Position numbers and translations under genes: made by a program
NCBI GenBank assembly: GCA_026182355.1
Contig: JAPFBL010000068.1
Span: 6,451,001 to 6,515,000 of the forward strand
Origin: Hermatobates lingyangjiaoensis
Lineage: Eukaryota > Arthropoda > Insecta > Hemiptera > Hermatobatidae
Reading direction: 5' to 3'
DNA length: 64,000 nt
Notes under the pieces: generated by a model
The model's input: only the letters and a program-made list of their open reading frames with translations
Databases searched by the model: none
What the model was told of the DNA's origin: nothing
Shown here: one piece after another, positions 52,749 to 63,913 of the stretch
Layout of the letters: the number at the start of each line of letters is the position of its first letter
Numbering within the stretch: position 1 is the first letter of the stretch

Positions 52749-53434
52749 TCAGTAGTGATAGTTCTTTCGGTGGTCTGGCTGCAGACGTGTGATGTGGAGA
52801 TGTAGTGACTGAGGGGTAGCAGATATGGGGTAGTATACGAGGGGACGTGGGAGAGTCTTATAGAGGACTGGCCTTTTGACCACCACTAAAGGTGCTTTGA
52901 TTCTGTAAAGAGGTCTTGTTGTTGCCAGACCGACGAGACGAGCTGCCCGATACTTAGAACGGGGAATGTACGGCATCATGTGGCTAGGAGGATGCATAGC
53001 TGAAACTGTCGCTCTTAGACAAGGAGGAGGTACTCCAACACGCTTCCCTTTGGGCCTTGGAGGCTTTCTGTCGCCAATCACCACTTCAGTTACCTCGTAC
53101 TGGCTGGTGCCTGGGGCATACTTGCCTCTTTTGCCATCCCTGTACTGGTCTTGACTGTTCTCGTATGAATCCTCACCTCCATACATCTCACCATAAACAG
53201 CGTATGGATCATAATTCTCCTCAGAGTCTTCCCCTTTGGAATATCTATCCAAGTGATCCAGCCTTCTCCTGAGACGTTTTTTTAAATCATTATCAAAACG
53301 TAACATCATATTTATTTTACGAAGTGCCTCTGAAGTAGGTTTTATGTTGTCTTGGTTGATGCTATTGCGATTTAAAATATTGCCTTCGTCTATTATTCTG
53401 GATATAACGTTGGTTGATCCTTCAATAGCCCTCC
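52749..53434 (-). CDS. Last exon of a probable secreted, basic/acidic low-complexity protein
   Basis: The exon starts after an acceptor (T-rich tract, then TCATTGTAG), is open for 227 codons and ends in TGA. It is the only long frame in the region with balanced GC content. From the N-terminus it shows a polar segment (RAIEGSTNVISRIIDEG), a basic LKKRLRRRLDHLDRY cluster, an acidic tyrosine-rich part (EENYDPYAVYGEMYGGEDSY), two GKR sites (YRDGKRG and RPKGKRV), and a proline-, arginine- and leucine-rich C-terminus. There is a single cysteine. The ATG at 53309 is not a likely start because the frame continues upstream to the acceptor. The acceptor leaves two bases of a split codon, so at least one coding exon lies upstream. 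I recognise no family; dibasic sites suggest a processed secretory precursor, but that is inference. Confidence 0.75.
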
Positions 53435-53639
53435 CTACAATGAAAAAAAATACCTCTAAGTTCGTAGAAAATGTAATATCATATTACATATACATTTAGG
53501 AAGCAAACCTCTATTTATATAAGTCTTGTTAAAATGCAAGACTATTTTTAAATTAATACATTTTTTACTAAATTTCTCAATCTTTCCCATACATGTTCTT
53601 TGTCTATCTTTGTGAAACTAAATAGATTAGTTTTCTAAA

Positions 53640-53955
53640 ATTTTATTTTCATTTGCTGACATGATTCGGACATCGTCGGTCATTTTCAAAGATTATCAAG
53701 AACATCTAAATGCTTGACATTAACTTCTAATAAAGAAACACTAAAAAGAAAATTCAACCATGAGAATTTTGGAGGAAGTTGTAAAAGGGTAGTTGGGCAC
53801 AGTGAGGTTTCAAACTGGCCTTCTGTCTTCAGTTTAGGATTCTTATAAACTGTCCCAGCAGGAAAGGGCAAAGAAGCAAGCATGCCCTCTGTGACGATCA
53901 CTGAAGACGGAAGGTAACCACGGCCGATGTGAAACCTCACCGTACCCAACTACAT
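53640..53955. repeat. Repeat with inverted ends, CTGAAGAC family
   Basis: GTAGTTGGGCACAGTGAGG (about 53791) and its near complement CTCACCGTACCCAACTAC (to 53953) bracket an interior. In the interior TCTGTCTTCAGT (53822) and ACTGAAGACGGA (53900) are also complementary. Read outward, each arm has CTGAAGAC, a loop, then GTGAAACC or TTGAAACC followed by TCAC. It lies in the putative intron of the minus-strand gene. The 87-codon frame across it is an artefact. Confidence 0.6.
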
Positions 53956-54286
53956 TTTTACATTGTTTGAATTGATTCAAATGTTTGAATTTTACATTTA
54001 GTGTTTAATTATTATTTTTAACTTTATATATATATAGATATTGGTTATGTTTTTCGAATGTAGTTATAATAATCCTTAAAAATAATCAATATGTCATGGT
54101 ATGAAAATCAAAATTTTGGTAAACTAATCTATCTTGTTTTATAAAGATGAAGAACCTGTATGTAAAGATTGAGAAACTTTAAAAAATGTACGAAATATAA
54201 CCATACATTTTAAATAGACTTTTATATATAAACCTTTGAATTTATATTTTGAGGGTTTTAGTAAAGTTTTGAAAATAGACTAATTT

Positions 54287-54480
54287 TTATATATATTATA
54301 TATGTATATATCCATGAGTGACGTGCGGTAAGATTGATGGCAGGTAAGCACTGGCTTCATCACAGTCAGATTTAAATCCTTTAGACACAGGCGCCCATCA
54401 CATTGAGGTATGCGTATGTGAGTACTGCGTGTCTCACTTAGTGACCTTCGTAGCAGTTTTATGATCACAGCAATTAATTT
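54287..54480. repeat. Repeat unit following a TA tract
   Basis: After the TATATA tract, CCATGAGTGACGTGCGG begins a GC-richer unit that ends near 54460. On the minus strand it contains CTGACTGTGATGAAGCCAG. CCATGAGTG also begins a unit near the TA tract at 63.7 kb. It is a possible member of the same class, without a clear hairpin and GAAAC strand. Confidence 0.35.
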
Positions 54481-56525
54481 AATCTGTTTTTTAATATCTT
54501 CATATATTCTTTATAATTCATAATAACAGGAAAATCATTGCAACAATCTCTACGGTATAGGCAATACTAAATGTTCCATAGATGTTGTTTAAAACGGTTC
54601 AATGGTCCTTATTGTTCTTTGGAAAAGCAAGGAAATCATTCAACTATAGAACAAATATGATAGAACAGATAATGCCAAATATAAATCCTAAATGACACCT
54701 GCTTGCTATAATACAACATTGCAAGCGTTTAATTCTCTAAAAAAAAAAATAAACCAGATCTTACCAAAGATAGCTTTCTAGTTATCCTCAAATCCAGAGG
54801 TATGAGTTGCCTATCACAGTCTTGTATACAATACTATTTAAGAGTATACCAAATTATGAAAAAACCAATCTGGTGAGGAGTTCGTACTTAATTATCTGTA
54901 ATATGATTGAAAAAAAAACTGATTTTTCATTTTTACAGCATTTAAGAAGACTACTTTTACAAAATGAGGAAGTTAAAGGTGTTAATCATCGGGTTAACCA
55001 TGTATAAAAAAGTGATAATTACAATATATTCCAGGGCATAGTAGGTTTTCAATAAAAAGCAAACAGATTTAATAGCAAAGCAGGCATCTTCACTCTAATT
55101 TAAACTCACAGAAATTACTGAAAGCATTTATAAAGGCAAGCTGGCATAGTGCTTAAGCAAGTGCAGTTCCATGCTGGAGTCACAATTGTGATAAATGTAA
55201 TAATAGGCCATATAGTGTAGTCATGGTTATCTTTTAGATATCAACTTAGTGTCTCTCTATGCATTGCAAAGTTCTTATTTAGCCTGCATACTTAGGAAAA
55301 AGTAAATTTATTACAGTAAGCTTTACATCGGGAAGTTATCTACTTTCTGCCAGAGGCTTGAGATTTCTCAGATTTTCAACTCACTAATAAAATGCTGTTT
55401 TCTATAAATAGTTTTGATAAAAACCAAATAAACAAAATATCATTGTCATAGCCAGAGATGTTGATGGTAATACTTCTATTGTTATAAACATTTATCGTAT
55501 TTACTGCGCATTGGTTTATTCTCTGCTTCATTGGTTTCAAAAGAAAACTGAAAATGTAATTTAACTTAAGGGTATAAAAAACACTAACTGATTACTTCTT
55601 GATTAAATTGCAGATTTCATTCAACTGTCCTGATTGATATTACATAATAAAATGATTTAATTAATTTTATTCTCTCGATTACTGTTTAATTAGAGGCATA
55701 GAACAAAATGTGACATGCAGAAAAATGAAAGTAATTCTTTGCTTTACATCGCACGGTAGTACTACACAAACGGAGTCTTGGTTTGGATTTTGAGTTTGAA
55801 ACCCCTGAGTCCAACAAAATAGGTTTCTCAATTTTTTTCTGATTGTGCATATGTGTGGGCTGTGAAAGAGGAAGGAGATAGATAGAGAGTGTGTGTGTGT
55901 GAAAAAGAGAGAGAGAATGATCGGAGAGGGGTAAATATCTCAACAACCAAAATAGTTATTATCATCAAATTCCATATTTTAAGATTTTTTTCTATCTCTA
56001 AGAAGGAATAGCAAGCTTCCATTGTACTTTTTTAGTGGATATATATTGTGAAAAAAAATTTTTTTTATTTGTCAAAAATGTCTTACACAATTTTAATTAA
56101 GATCATCTCGATTTTTACACTCTTATTGGTATTTAATATTTATTTGATATAATCTGCTAAAAAGTGTTCTTCAGAGTAGAAAGTTTAAAAAACTGTTCTG
56201 GTTCACATGTAATAACCTTCAAAGAGCATTTGTTTGTTTAAAACGAGTAAAAAACAATTTAAAAAACAAAATATATTTAATAAATAAAAACTTTAATCTG
56301 ATTTAATAAAGTGAGGGACTGAAATCAATTATTTGAATAATTTTTTTGTCAAAATATGTTTCCAAGGGCAACGTATTAGCACTACTGGGGAAAGTTCTGA
56401 AAGCATGGGAGTTACGGTTTTAAGGCTTCCAACTCTTTTTAGAGTTACAAATAAGAGAAATAGGCATCGTTAAATACTTATTGTGAGCTGAGAGTGAAGA
56501 AAGTTTGTGTTTGTAATGTTATAAG
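54481..56525. other. AT-rich intronic or intergenic stretch
   Basis: No exon is recognised. A tRNA-like A-box word (TGGCATAGTGCTTAAG) lies near 55142 without a matching B box. A GT- and GA-rich patch lies at 55870-55925. Confidence 0.4.
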
Positions 56526-56570
56526 TAATATATATATATTAGTGTATTTGGGGAGCAGGCCTTCATCTAT

Positions 56571-56887
56571 ACAAGTTTTGTTAAAACCTATGGCTATTTC
56601 TAATTTCACTCTTTTTCGGGTTAATTTTTCCATTCTTCTGAGTTTTGGCTTCCGAGAGTTCGGGACTAGATATATCAGTTCTCCATAATTTTTATTTTTG
56701 TACACCAACATGTTTCGGTCCGCATCGACCATGGTCGATGACCGAAACATGTTGGTGTACAAAAATAAAAATTATGGAGAATTGATACATCTAGTCCCGA
56801 ACTCTCGGAAGCCAAAACTCAGAAGAATGGAAAAATTAACCCGAAAAAGAGTGAAATTAGAAATAGGCATAGGTTTAACAAAACTTG
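56571..56887. repeat. Near-perfect palindrome, arms of about 157 bp
   Basis: The left arm (56571-56729) and right arm (56731-56887) are almost exactly complementary about a centre in CGACCATGGTCG. Near the centre each arm has GGTC or a short remnant, GACCGAAACATGTTGGTG, then an AAAAATAAAAATTATGG block and TCCCGAACTCTCGGAAGCC. The unit thus keeps the stem-then-GAAAC part of the hammerhead-like layout, without the CTGANGA strand. TA tracts lie beyond both ends. Mirror-image frames of 77 and 94 codons are by-products. Confidence 0.9.
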
Positions 56888-56889
56888 TA

Positions 56890-56932
56890 TATATATATTA
56901 TATATATTATATATATTATATAATAAAATAAA
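56890..56932. repeat. TA-rich tract between two fold-backs
   Basis: Interrupted TATAT repeats separate the palindrome at 56571-56887 from the fold-back at 56944-57149. Confidence 0.85.
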
Positions 56933-56943
56933 AAACGAAGGAA

Positions 56944-57149
56944 ACACACAGAAAGACACAGACATAACTCATGATATTTCGACAATCGGTCATCAGGAGG
57001 TGCGAAGAGCAAGAGAGAGAGAAAGTCCCGCAGGAAGTACAGGGCGAACTCCCTGTCTTCCTGCGGACTCTTCGCTCTTCTGGCAACTCTGAAAGATGAG
57101 ACGATTGTCGAAATATCGATGAGTTATGTCTGTGTCTTTCTGTGTGTTT
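56944..57149. repeat. Fold-back repeat with exact CTGATGA core strand
   Basis: Arms of about 100 bp (56944-57045 and 57050-57149) carry ACACAGAAAGACACAGACAT at the outer ends and GAAG-ACAGGG words at the centre. Minus strand of the left arm: CTGATGACCGATTGTCGAAA, which is CTGAT, GAC, loop, GTC, GAAA. Right arm: a degenerate version, CTGAAAGATGAGACGATTGT followed by CGAAATATCG. Arm divergence is greater than in the neighbouring palindrome. Confidence 0.8.
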
Positions 57150-57202
57150 AAGCTCGTTATTATTATTTTATTAAGTAAAAAGTCCGCTGGACGTTATCTT
57201 AT

Positions 57203-57275
57203 TATATATATATATATATACTAAAATCTTTCAACCGTAACAAACGGTCTTCGTCAGAGTCAAAAAGTCAACTGA
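57203..57275 (-). repeat. GACGAAGACC-family unit after a TA tract
   Basis: On the minus strand CTGACGA, A, GACCG, loop TTTGTTA, CGGTT, GAAAG, then ATTTTAG (57258-57222) abut a TA tract at 57203-57221. It matches the fold-back at 32.46 kb closely. GC-neutral sequence continues to about 57420, and the family tail TTATTTCACGTGTTTATGTG reappears at 57568 on the plus strand. Confidence 0.75.
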
Positions 57276-58885
57276 AACACTATATGCAGAAAACATCTGG
57301 TGAGGGGTTGAGAAGAGTGGGAGGAAAGAGTGGTATTTTAAAATGGTGTTAGCGCAGGATAGGACTAATGTCCAGAAAGGGATGTGTGGGGAAACAAAGG
57401 AATACAGTAAGAAAGAGTAAAAAACTATCTGCTAGCTCTCAACCTATTGCCCTCATAACGAAAGTAGTATCAAGTTTGAAGAGACTGTTACTAATGTTTA
57501 TAATATTTGATCTATTAAATTTAATTAGAGACGATTCAAAAATATTTCTTAATAACATTGATTTTAGTTATTTCACGTGTTTATGTGAAATCTTTTTATC
57601 GATGAATACCATGTACGATACCTACTCCTATTTCTGTCATCTTTTTCCTTTCTTCCTCCCTGTAGTGAAAAATTGTTTGTCTAGCTTGACAAAGACCCAT
57701 AAATTAAAACTAAAATGCATGAATGATGTGAAGCGTATTCACAGTACATGTTATAATTTCATAAATACCTTTAGGGAATAATTTATTTTTTGTTAACATA
57801 AACGTATTCATACCATAATAGTTTAATTATTCTTTAGTGATAATTATAAAAAAGTTACACATTTTGATCATGCGGAGGTTTATATACAGTTTAAGGAACA
57901 TACAATTACGAAATCAATAAACTGTCAAGTCTGTTTAGTACTAAGTTTTTACCTTTATTCTAATTTTTGATTAACACAAGAGATTTTTTTTCTCGTAGTA
58001 GTGATGTTAAAATATGTGAAATTTTTAATCATAACCGTGATTGGAAAATATGTTATGCATATTCTTAAATATATATATATATTAATATATATATATATAT
58101 ATATATATACCATATAAATGGTAACAACAATCTAAATGACGTATTCATATTCAAATCACTGCTATCAGAATATCGATTTTCTTCCAACTATATGGTGGAT
58201 AAGCGAAAGCATTTTCAAACTATTTGATTGTATCTTCAATAAATATATCGTGTTTTTTTGTTTATAAATCAAATTAAATTATATTAAATGCAGTAATTCA
58301 TCATGGTAATGAGTTAGAGAATTTCCTTGAACAGAATATGTGGTAAAGAAAATTCAGTTCACAACGGAGATTTGAACAGATTTGAATAACATTTTTTGTA
58401 GACAGTTATCTTTTTTTTGGCCTAGAATAGCTGGATTTAGTTTTTTGTTATAAGAATATAAATAGATATTAACTTATTGATAACTATAAAACATACTATT
58501 TGTTATGCATATTTTGTCTAAACTAAATGTTTATGCAATTATGTATATATAATATTTATTATAATTAATATTTTAATATATCAGAATTTCTTGCTTTTCA
58601 ACATTAACGATTACCTCTTTAATAATCAGTATTTTTAGATAGCATTCAAGTTAATTATATGTAAATTGAACATAGTTCTTTATTGTTGATACTGCCGCTG
58701 AGGAGATAATAAAAAATACAAATACAATAACAAGCAGTTCAACATTTTTGTCGTTTAACAACACTTAACGTGCTGCAACGTAATAACAACAACAGTTCAA
58801 GTTGGTTACATCCTAAAGTTCTTAACATCTTTTTCGAAATATAATGATATATAACCAACTTTTAAAAATGATAACTGCGCTACAG
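57276..58885. other. AT-rich stretch with family tail and TA tract
   Basis: It contains the plus-strand family tail at about 57565-57600 and an interrupted TA tract at 58069-58110. The 137-codon plus-strand frame at 57368-57781 has no recognised domain; because it crosses the family tail, I treat it as chance. Confidence 0.45.
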
Positions 58886-58889
58886 TAAT

Positions 58890-59218
58890 CTAATAGTCAT
58901 AGTCACAACAATAAAGAAAACTTCTTTTTTTTATTTGTAAATTTAATTTTTGTAATACTTGATACATCTGTTTTGAAGGTTTAATAAACACCACTAAGAG
59001 AGGTGTACATGCAAGCACCATCCCAAGGCAAAAGGTTTTTGCATTCTCACTTTGAGCATACACCTGATCAAATATTTCATAGCTTTCAAAAAAGTAAATT
59101 TGATTATTTGACGATATTCGGTGAATTTGAATCAATACAAATACGAATGGAACGCTAAAGAGATCCATTCGCTTACATAGCTGCATTTTGTGAAGTTTTA
59201 ACAAATTTCCCATAAACT
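58890..59218 (-). CDS. Possible alternative or separate exon, membrane-protein-like
   Basis: The minus strand is open for about 109 codons after the acceptor CATTTGTAG, with TACTAAC some 20 bases before it. Two hydrophobic segments are visible (FSVPFVFVLIQI and CLGMVLACTPLLVVFI). With the exon at 59308-59398 it would give a protein with three membrane spans and an 89-base intron. The layout, including LLKLHKMQLC before the first of these spans, faintly recalls insect gustatory receptors, but I do not claim that. Its AT-rich codon use means it could be chance. Confidence 0.25.
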
Positions 59219-59307
59219 CTACAAATGCTTTCAGTGCATGTTAGTAAGCAACTTCCATATATCATTTATTACACCTAATAGAAGATTATTGTCTCCTTCA
59301 GACTTAC

Positions 59308-59398
59308 GGCTGGGTTGATCCGGAAAATCCTGCCCCTTTATGGTTTTTGCTAGCAACAGGTAAGCAAAGAGGTGAACTAAAGGAGAAACAGCCAGCAC
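59308..59398 (-). CDS. Candidate upstream exon encoding a signal-peptide-like segment
   Basis: A 91-base block is bounded by a T-rich acceptor (ATTTTTTTAG) and a consensus donor (GCC then GTAAGT). It is open only in one spliced frame, which encodes a hydrophobic stretch (LVHLFAYLLLA) followed by KTIKGQDFPDQPS. A stop immediately upstream in that frame shows the start codon must be in an earlier exon. It leaves one base of a split codon, and the exon at 53434 supplies the other two (CGG, arginine), so the two are compatible across 5.9 kb; their GC content also agrees. Alternatively it splices to the frame at 59218, which is compatible in phase as well and has a TACTAAC branch-like word at the right distance. 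Confidence 0.5.
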
Positions 59399-59399
59399 C

Positions 59400-60335
59400 T
59401 AAAAAAATGGACATGTAGATATGAGACAAAAGTAAATTTGATTTATCCACCTATCTACAGAATCACCAGTTACAGAAGTTCATTCTACATTTATCTGAAA
59501 GAATAAAACACATCTTCCAATGTATTATTTATCAAAATTAACTTATATCTCGGATTATTCGTAATTCCATATTTGTTAAGTAATAATAATAATAATTATT
59601 ATTATTTTTATTAATTTTAAAATAACATACGCAATAATAAAGTTTCATATACATTTATTATAAGCTAAAAGCTATATCAAAAAGTTTACTCTGGGATGCG
59701 TTTTTCTGGGCTGATGAATTAATATAAGTAGTCTACTTACTTACTGATATAAAGTTTGTAACACTTCTATAATAAAAGTGACAAGTAGCCTGAATTCTAG
59801 TAAAGTATCCTGTCTTACAGTCTTCAGACAATATAACTAGTTATTCAATTTTTTACAAGCCATTTATTTTTTTCAACAGAGACTGACATATCACTTTTAA
59901 TTGATAAAAACTGTGCTGGAAAAACCAATGATTGTTACCTTTAGTCGCAAAAATCAAATATGGAATCGTTATTCTACTTTCGAAAAAACAAAGAGTGGTC
60001 AGCCTTGATGTTTATTTTTACTTCTTTTTTTATAGATGAAATGGAAATAGTCCCATGCTGTTTTAAACAAATTCATGTTACAATACCTGTTCCAAATTTC
60101 TGTTTTCAGTTCTATTCATTTCATCTTTCACTTCTTTATTATTTTTTTTTTTAAAAAAAAATGATATAACTGTTTTAATAAGCCTTAATGAAACCATACT
60201 ATAATTTATGTTATTTACATTAATACTTGTATTATTAAATTAACTACTATACAATGATTAAAGGTATGTAACACATGTCGAAATGTCACAATCAAAACCA
60301 TAACACTACAATCAAATGATACAACATAACAGTAC
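59400..60335. other. AT-rich stretch upstream of the candidate signal exon
   Basis: If the minus-strand gene is real, its first exon and promoter should lie here or further right, but I cannot pick out a start codon with a donor. An AAT/ATT self-complementary tract is at 59581-59606. Confidence 0.4.
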
Positions 60336-61435
60336 TAGAAGTTATATATCTATACTAGACTATCCGTGACCCTTTGTGTCACTCAGAAATTATAACAATA
60401 GGTATTGAAATTATTTCACTGAACATGATTGACAGGGATAATTTTAATTGTTGTTTCTGGTAGTTAAGACACCGAAACAGATTCTTATATGACCAAGCTT
60501 TTGATATAGTATTCTTAACATGATTCAAGATATGCACACAGTAAGTAAAATAAAAATCATTTAAAAGTAAAAAAAAATATTTTTTATCATATAAAAAATG
60601 AAACATCATTTCAAGTTATATACACAATGAAATATATTTAAAACAAACAAAACTTGTAAATTGAAATATTCAATTTATTTACCTAACATAAAACAACATT
60701 AATGAAAGGAATGTGTCTTTATAATATTACTTTAGAACATTCGTCTTTTGTTCTTGAACAGTTTTTCAAGTTTGTTTTCTAAAATTATTCATTTTTAACC
60801 TCTAATGTAGTAGTTTATTACATATTTGTTGCATTTATTTATAATATAGTTGCACTACCTTATCAGCGAGCACGCAAACCTCTGGGATACTCTGGCTCCA
60901 TACATTAATTGTATTACCAGTATTACATTTCGCAAATTTTAAATTTTTTTTTGTTACATTTTTATGTAATACATTTTCACTTATATCATCGGCGAGCATC
61001 CAAGTGACTGGCTACACTGGATCCATGACTTTACTTTATTACCAGTGTTTATAATATTCAAATTTTAAATCCAAACATCTTTTTTGTTACATTTATTAGT
61101 AATACATTTGAGCTACTGTCATCGGTGAGCACGCAAGCCAGTGGGCTACCCTGCTCCATGCCTTTAGTTTATTAACAGTGTTTATATAACACAAATATAA
61201 AATTAAAAAAAAATTGTTACATTTATAAATAATATATTTGCACTACTATCATTGGCAAAACACGCCAGGCACTTGCTACCCTGGCTCCAATTTTGGGAAT
61301 ATAGTGATAATTTTCTTTTATTTAACATTATTTAGGTTATAATATATGTAATTTCTGGTCTCTATCTTTACGGAAAATGAGTGAACAAAAAAACAAACAA
61401 ACTTTATATATAGAGATATACAAATTTTGCATTAA
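60335..61435. repeat. Larger repeat enclosing a tandem array
   Basis: The left edge TCTATACTAGACTATCCGTG and the right edge, AAACAAACAAACTTTATATA followed by TAGAGATATA, resemble the two ends of interspersed elements common in invertebrate genomes, where such an end pair brackets variable interiors. The tandem array at 60828-61290 lies inside. No coding sequence is seen. Confidence 0.4.
60828..61290 (+). repeat. Four-unit degenerate tandem array, period 125-133 bp
   Basis: Units begin at about 60828, 60953, 61086 and 61216, each with GTTRCATTT. Each goes on through a TTATAATA-like word, CACTAC, TCATCGGYGAGCACGCAAGC, a GGCTACYCTGGCTCCAT core, a TATTACCAGTGTT word and an AT-rich end. The GC-rich core is far better preserved than the AT-rich spacers. 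The last unit has GAGCACGCAAG changed to AAAACACGCCAGG and stops after the core. Confidence 0.85.
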
Positions 61436-62790
61436 ATACTTGAAATAAAAATGAATATCTAAACCACCATAATAAATTCATGGAAATGTACTAAGATTTT
61501 GGAATCAAATAACGGTTCGTATTAACAGGTTCTTATTCATCTTGTGACTGTGACAAGGGCAATTTCTTTTTCGAAAAATCCTTCGGTTATCTTGTTTTAA
61601 CTTAAGTGTTAATCAATTTGTCAAAGGTCTGAATAATAATGATGTTGAGGAGTTAATATTTTTGATATTGATAAACTTTAAAATTTTTTGTTTATATATT
61701 CATATTTTGTCTGCACTGTCAGTCTTAAACCCTTTCTGTTCTTTATGTAGCTGAGTCATCAAGTTTTTATGCCATTCGGTTTCTGTCTATGTGTCACTAA
61801 GAGGTTCAAAAAATTCGTATTATTTATATTGAATATACTCGTAGAGAATGTATGAGCACTTGAATCTTAAGTTATCTCCTTTCAGCCTTTCATAGAAAAT
61901 ATTATCCAATATGATTGTACTTTATTCTGTAAATTAGGATTCGTTTCAATTTTCGTTTTTATTTTCTATAATAAAAGTTAAATTATGTATACACATCAAT
62001 AGATTAACCGATGTGTAGGAGTGTCAAAGGACTTAGAAGACGGCAGGAGTTAAAAACGAAATAAAGTTTTAAAAAATAAATACATTAATAGTATATTAAC
62101 AAATAAAATATAAGGAATTTTACTAGATGGAATATGAATATAATATTTGACTTGAACAAATCAAAAAGAAGGAAACAATGGAAGGAAGAGAAGAAAACAA
62201 AATAAACATACTGTTTGGTCTTAATGAAGGAGTACACCTAGGTCAGTCGAGTGGAGATATTCGGAACTCACATTCAGAATGTGATTTAACTAGTTTACTG
62301 TGATGCCACCTACTTACAGTTGACTGATATCATTGTGTAATTTAGCATTGAGTGATTAATGCTCTCCTAGTGGTAACCAACTGATTAATGGCCCAACTAT
62401 AAATTAGCAAACTCTTTAAAGGCATTTGATTGAATAGGTTATTATTAAACTAACAAGAATGTAACTCAGTAATAACTTTTTACATATGTTTGGCTTAACG
62501 GGTTTTTTATTATTTTATATTTATAACAAATTAAGAATATTTACTAATCTTTGATATCAAAGATTAAGTACAGTAACATATATTCATATAAAACTATCAA
62601 ATTCTAAAGTAGTGTCAGAAATTCAGAAATATCACAGTTCCTTTTCTGATATTTTTAATTCGGTTTAAAAGATGATTTCTATTTTACATGGTGTCTATGA
62701 AATCTTGTTATATAAAGCTCTAAACAACAGTTCGGAATTTTGAAATTAAATTAAGACTACGATTTATTGATCATTGGATTCAAAATGTAT
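61436..62790. other. AT-rich non-coding stretch
   Basis: No gene is recognised. Confidence 0.5.
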
Positions 62791-62792
62791 TC

Positions 62793-62884
62793 AGTAACTT
62801 GACAACGACCATTACTCAGTTAAAAGATCTTAATTTTATTCCACGTGTTTTTTGATAATTTAATATATATATATATATATATAA
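62793..62884 (+). repeat. Diverged GACGAAGACC-family unit plus TA tract
   Basis: CTTGACAACGACCATTACTC, AGTTAAAAGATCTTAAT, TTTATTCCACGTGTTTTTTG and TA repeats (62862-62883) follow the order of the 32.46 kb unit and its tail. The hairpin strands are mutated, but the AAAGATCTTA and CACGTGTTT blocks are clear. Confidence 0.6.
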
Positions 62885-63690
62885 TTCGTCCATCATGATT
62901 CGTAAACATTTATGAAAGAAATGGTATGCAACTTTTCCTTTTTATTTACTAAACTACAATTGAATGTTTCTTTTATTAAAGTTCGTATTAGAATTTTTCT
63001 TCCTTATGTTATACCGTAACTAATCTGTCACAATCTTGATAAATAGCAACTATTACCAAAGTACGAATATTTCAAACTAATTATGAACTATTTTTGTATC
63101 CAGTTTTTTAAACAGTTTTTATTTTATTTACAAAACTATAAAAATAATCACGTTACCAAGTGTAATATAAACAAAAAATTTACAACTTCTTATAAATTGC
63201 CATTTATTGGTCGCTATTGTATAATTGCTATCAGTTGCTACTCTGGAGTGATTATTTGTACAAGAAAGCACATGATATGGGACGTCAAAAGCTATAGAAG
63301 ATAATTGTTCGATGCGTTTCCATAACTGAATAAAACAATAGAATGCTTCAACTTCTTTTCATGACATTAGGTCGAAAGACTGAAGGTAGTTGAATGGGTG
63401 AATAGCACACTGATCAAGCTGTTATTTACCGAAGGTGATAGCTTTTAATTACGTCTGCTTTGAAGGCGATTTAAGACCTAAGTGAACCAGAGAAAGACTC
63501 CTCCAGCGAGAGTTAGTGCATCATCTAAGAAACTGTGTAAGACATCGGTAGATTCTTTCTACAAGACTTTTGCTGATTTCGATTGAATTTATAGTATTTT
63601 TTTAATTTAAATATATATGAAAATATTTCAATACTAACAGATGAAATTAAAATCAAGACATTTGATTTTTATATCTCTAAACTTTACTTA
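62885..63690. other. AT-rich stretch
   Basis: No gene is recognised. The 73-codon frame at 63083-63304 lacks recognisable content. Confidence 0.5.
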
Positions 63691-63696
63691 AACGTT

Positions 63697-63913
63697 GATA
63701 TATATATATATATATATAATATATATATAACAGGAGAGTAGAGTTTGTAGGTCCATGAGTGCAGTTCTTAGAAAGACCCAGTTACCCGCTGCCCAGCGAA
63801 GACTCTGTTATTCCTCCAATGGGTATAGAGGTTGCACAATCCCTCGTGTCCTCCCTCACAGTCCCTCATATATCCTCTCCCCATACAACTCATGGAAAAC
63901 AATATATATATAA
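63697..63913. repeat. Repeat unit bracketed by TA tracts
   Basis: A TA tract (63697-63730) is followed by a GC-richer segment of about 170 bases (from AGGAGAGTAGAGTTTG to ACTCATGGAAAAC), and another TA stretch at 63902-63912. The bracket arrangement matches the hammerhead-like units, but I find no CTGANGA-hairpin-GAAA core here. Confidence 0.45.

Noticed and set aside
53309..53309. ATG at 53309 as the start of the minus-strand gene
   Set aside because: The frame stays open another 125 bases upstream to a good splice acceptor, and the upstream residues look coding.
56478..56931. Two near-identical frames beginning MYTNMFRS
   Set aside because: They are mirror translations of the two arms of a palindrome, not duplicated genes.
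57368..57781. 137-codon plus-strand frame
   Set aside because: It runs through repeat-family sequence including the CACGTGTTTATGTG tail; no domain or splice context.
60828..61290. CRISPR-like array
   Set aside because: Units are 125-133 bp and degenerate, spacers are themselves similar, and the context is eukaryotic.
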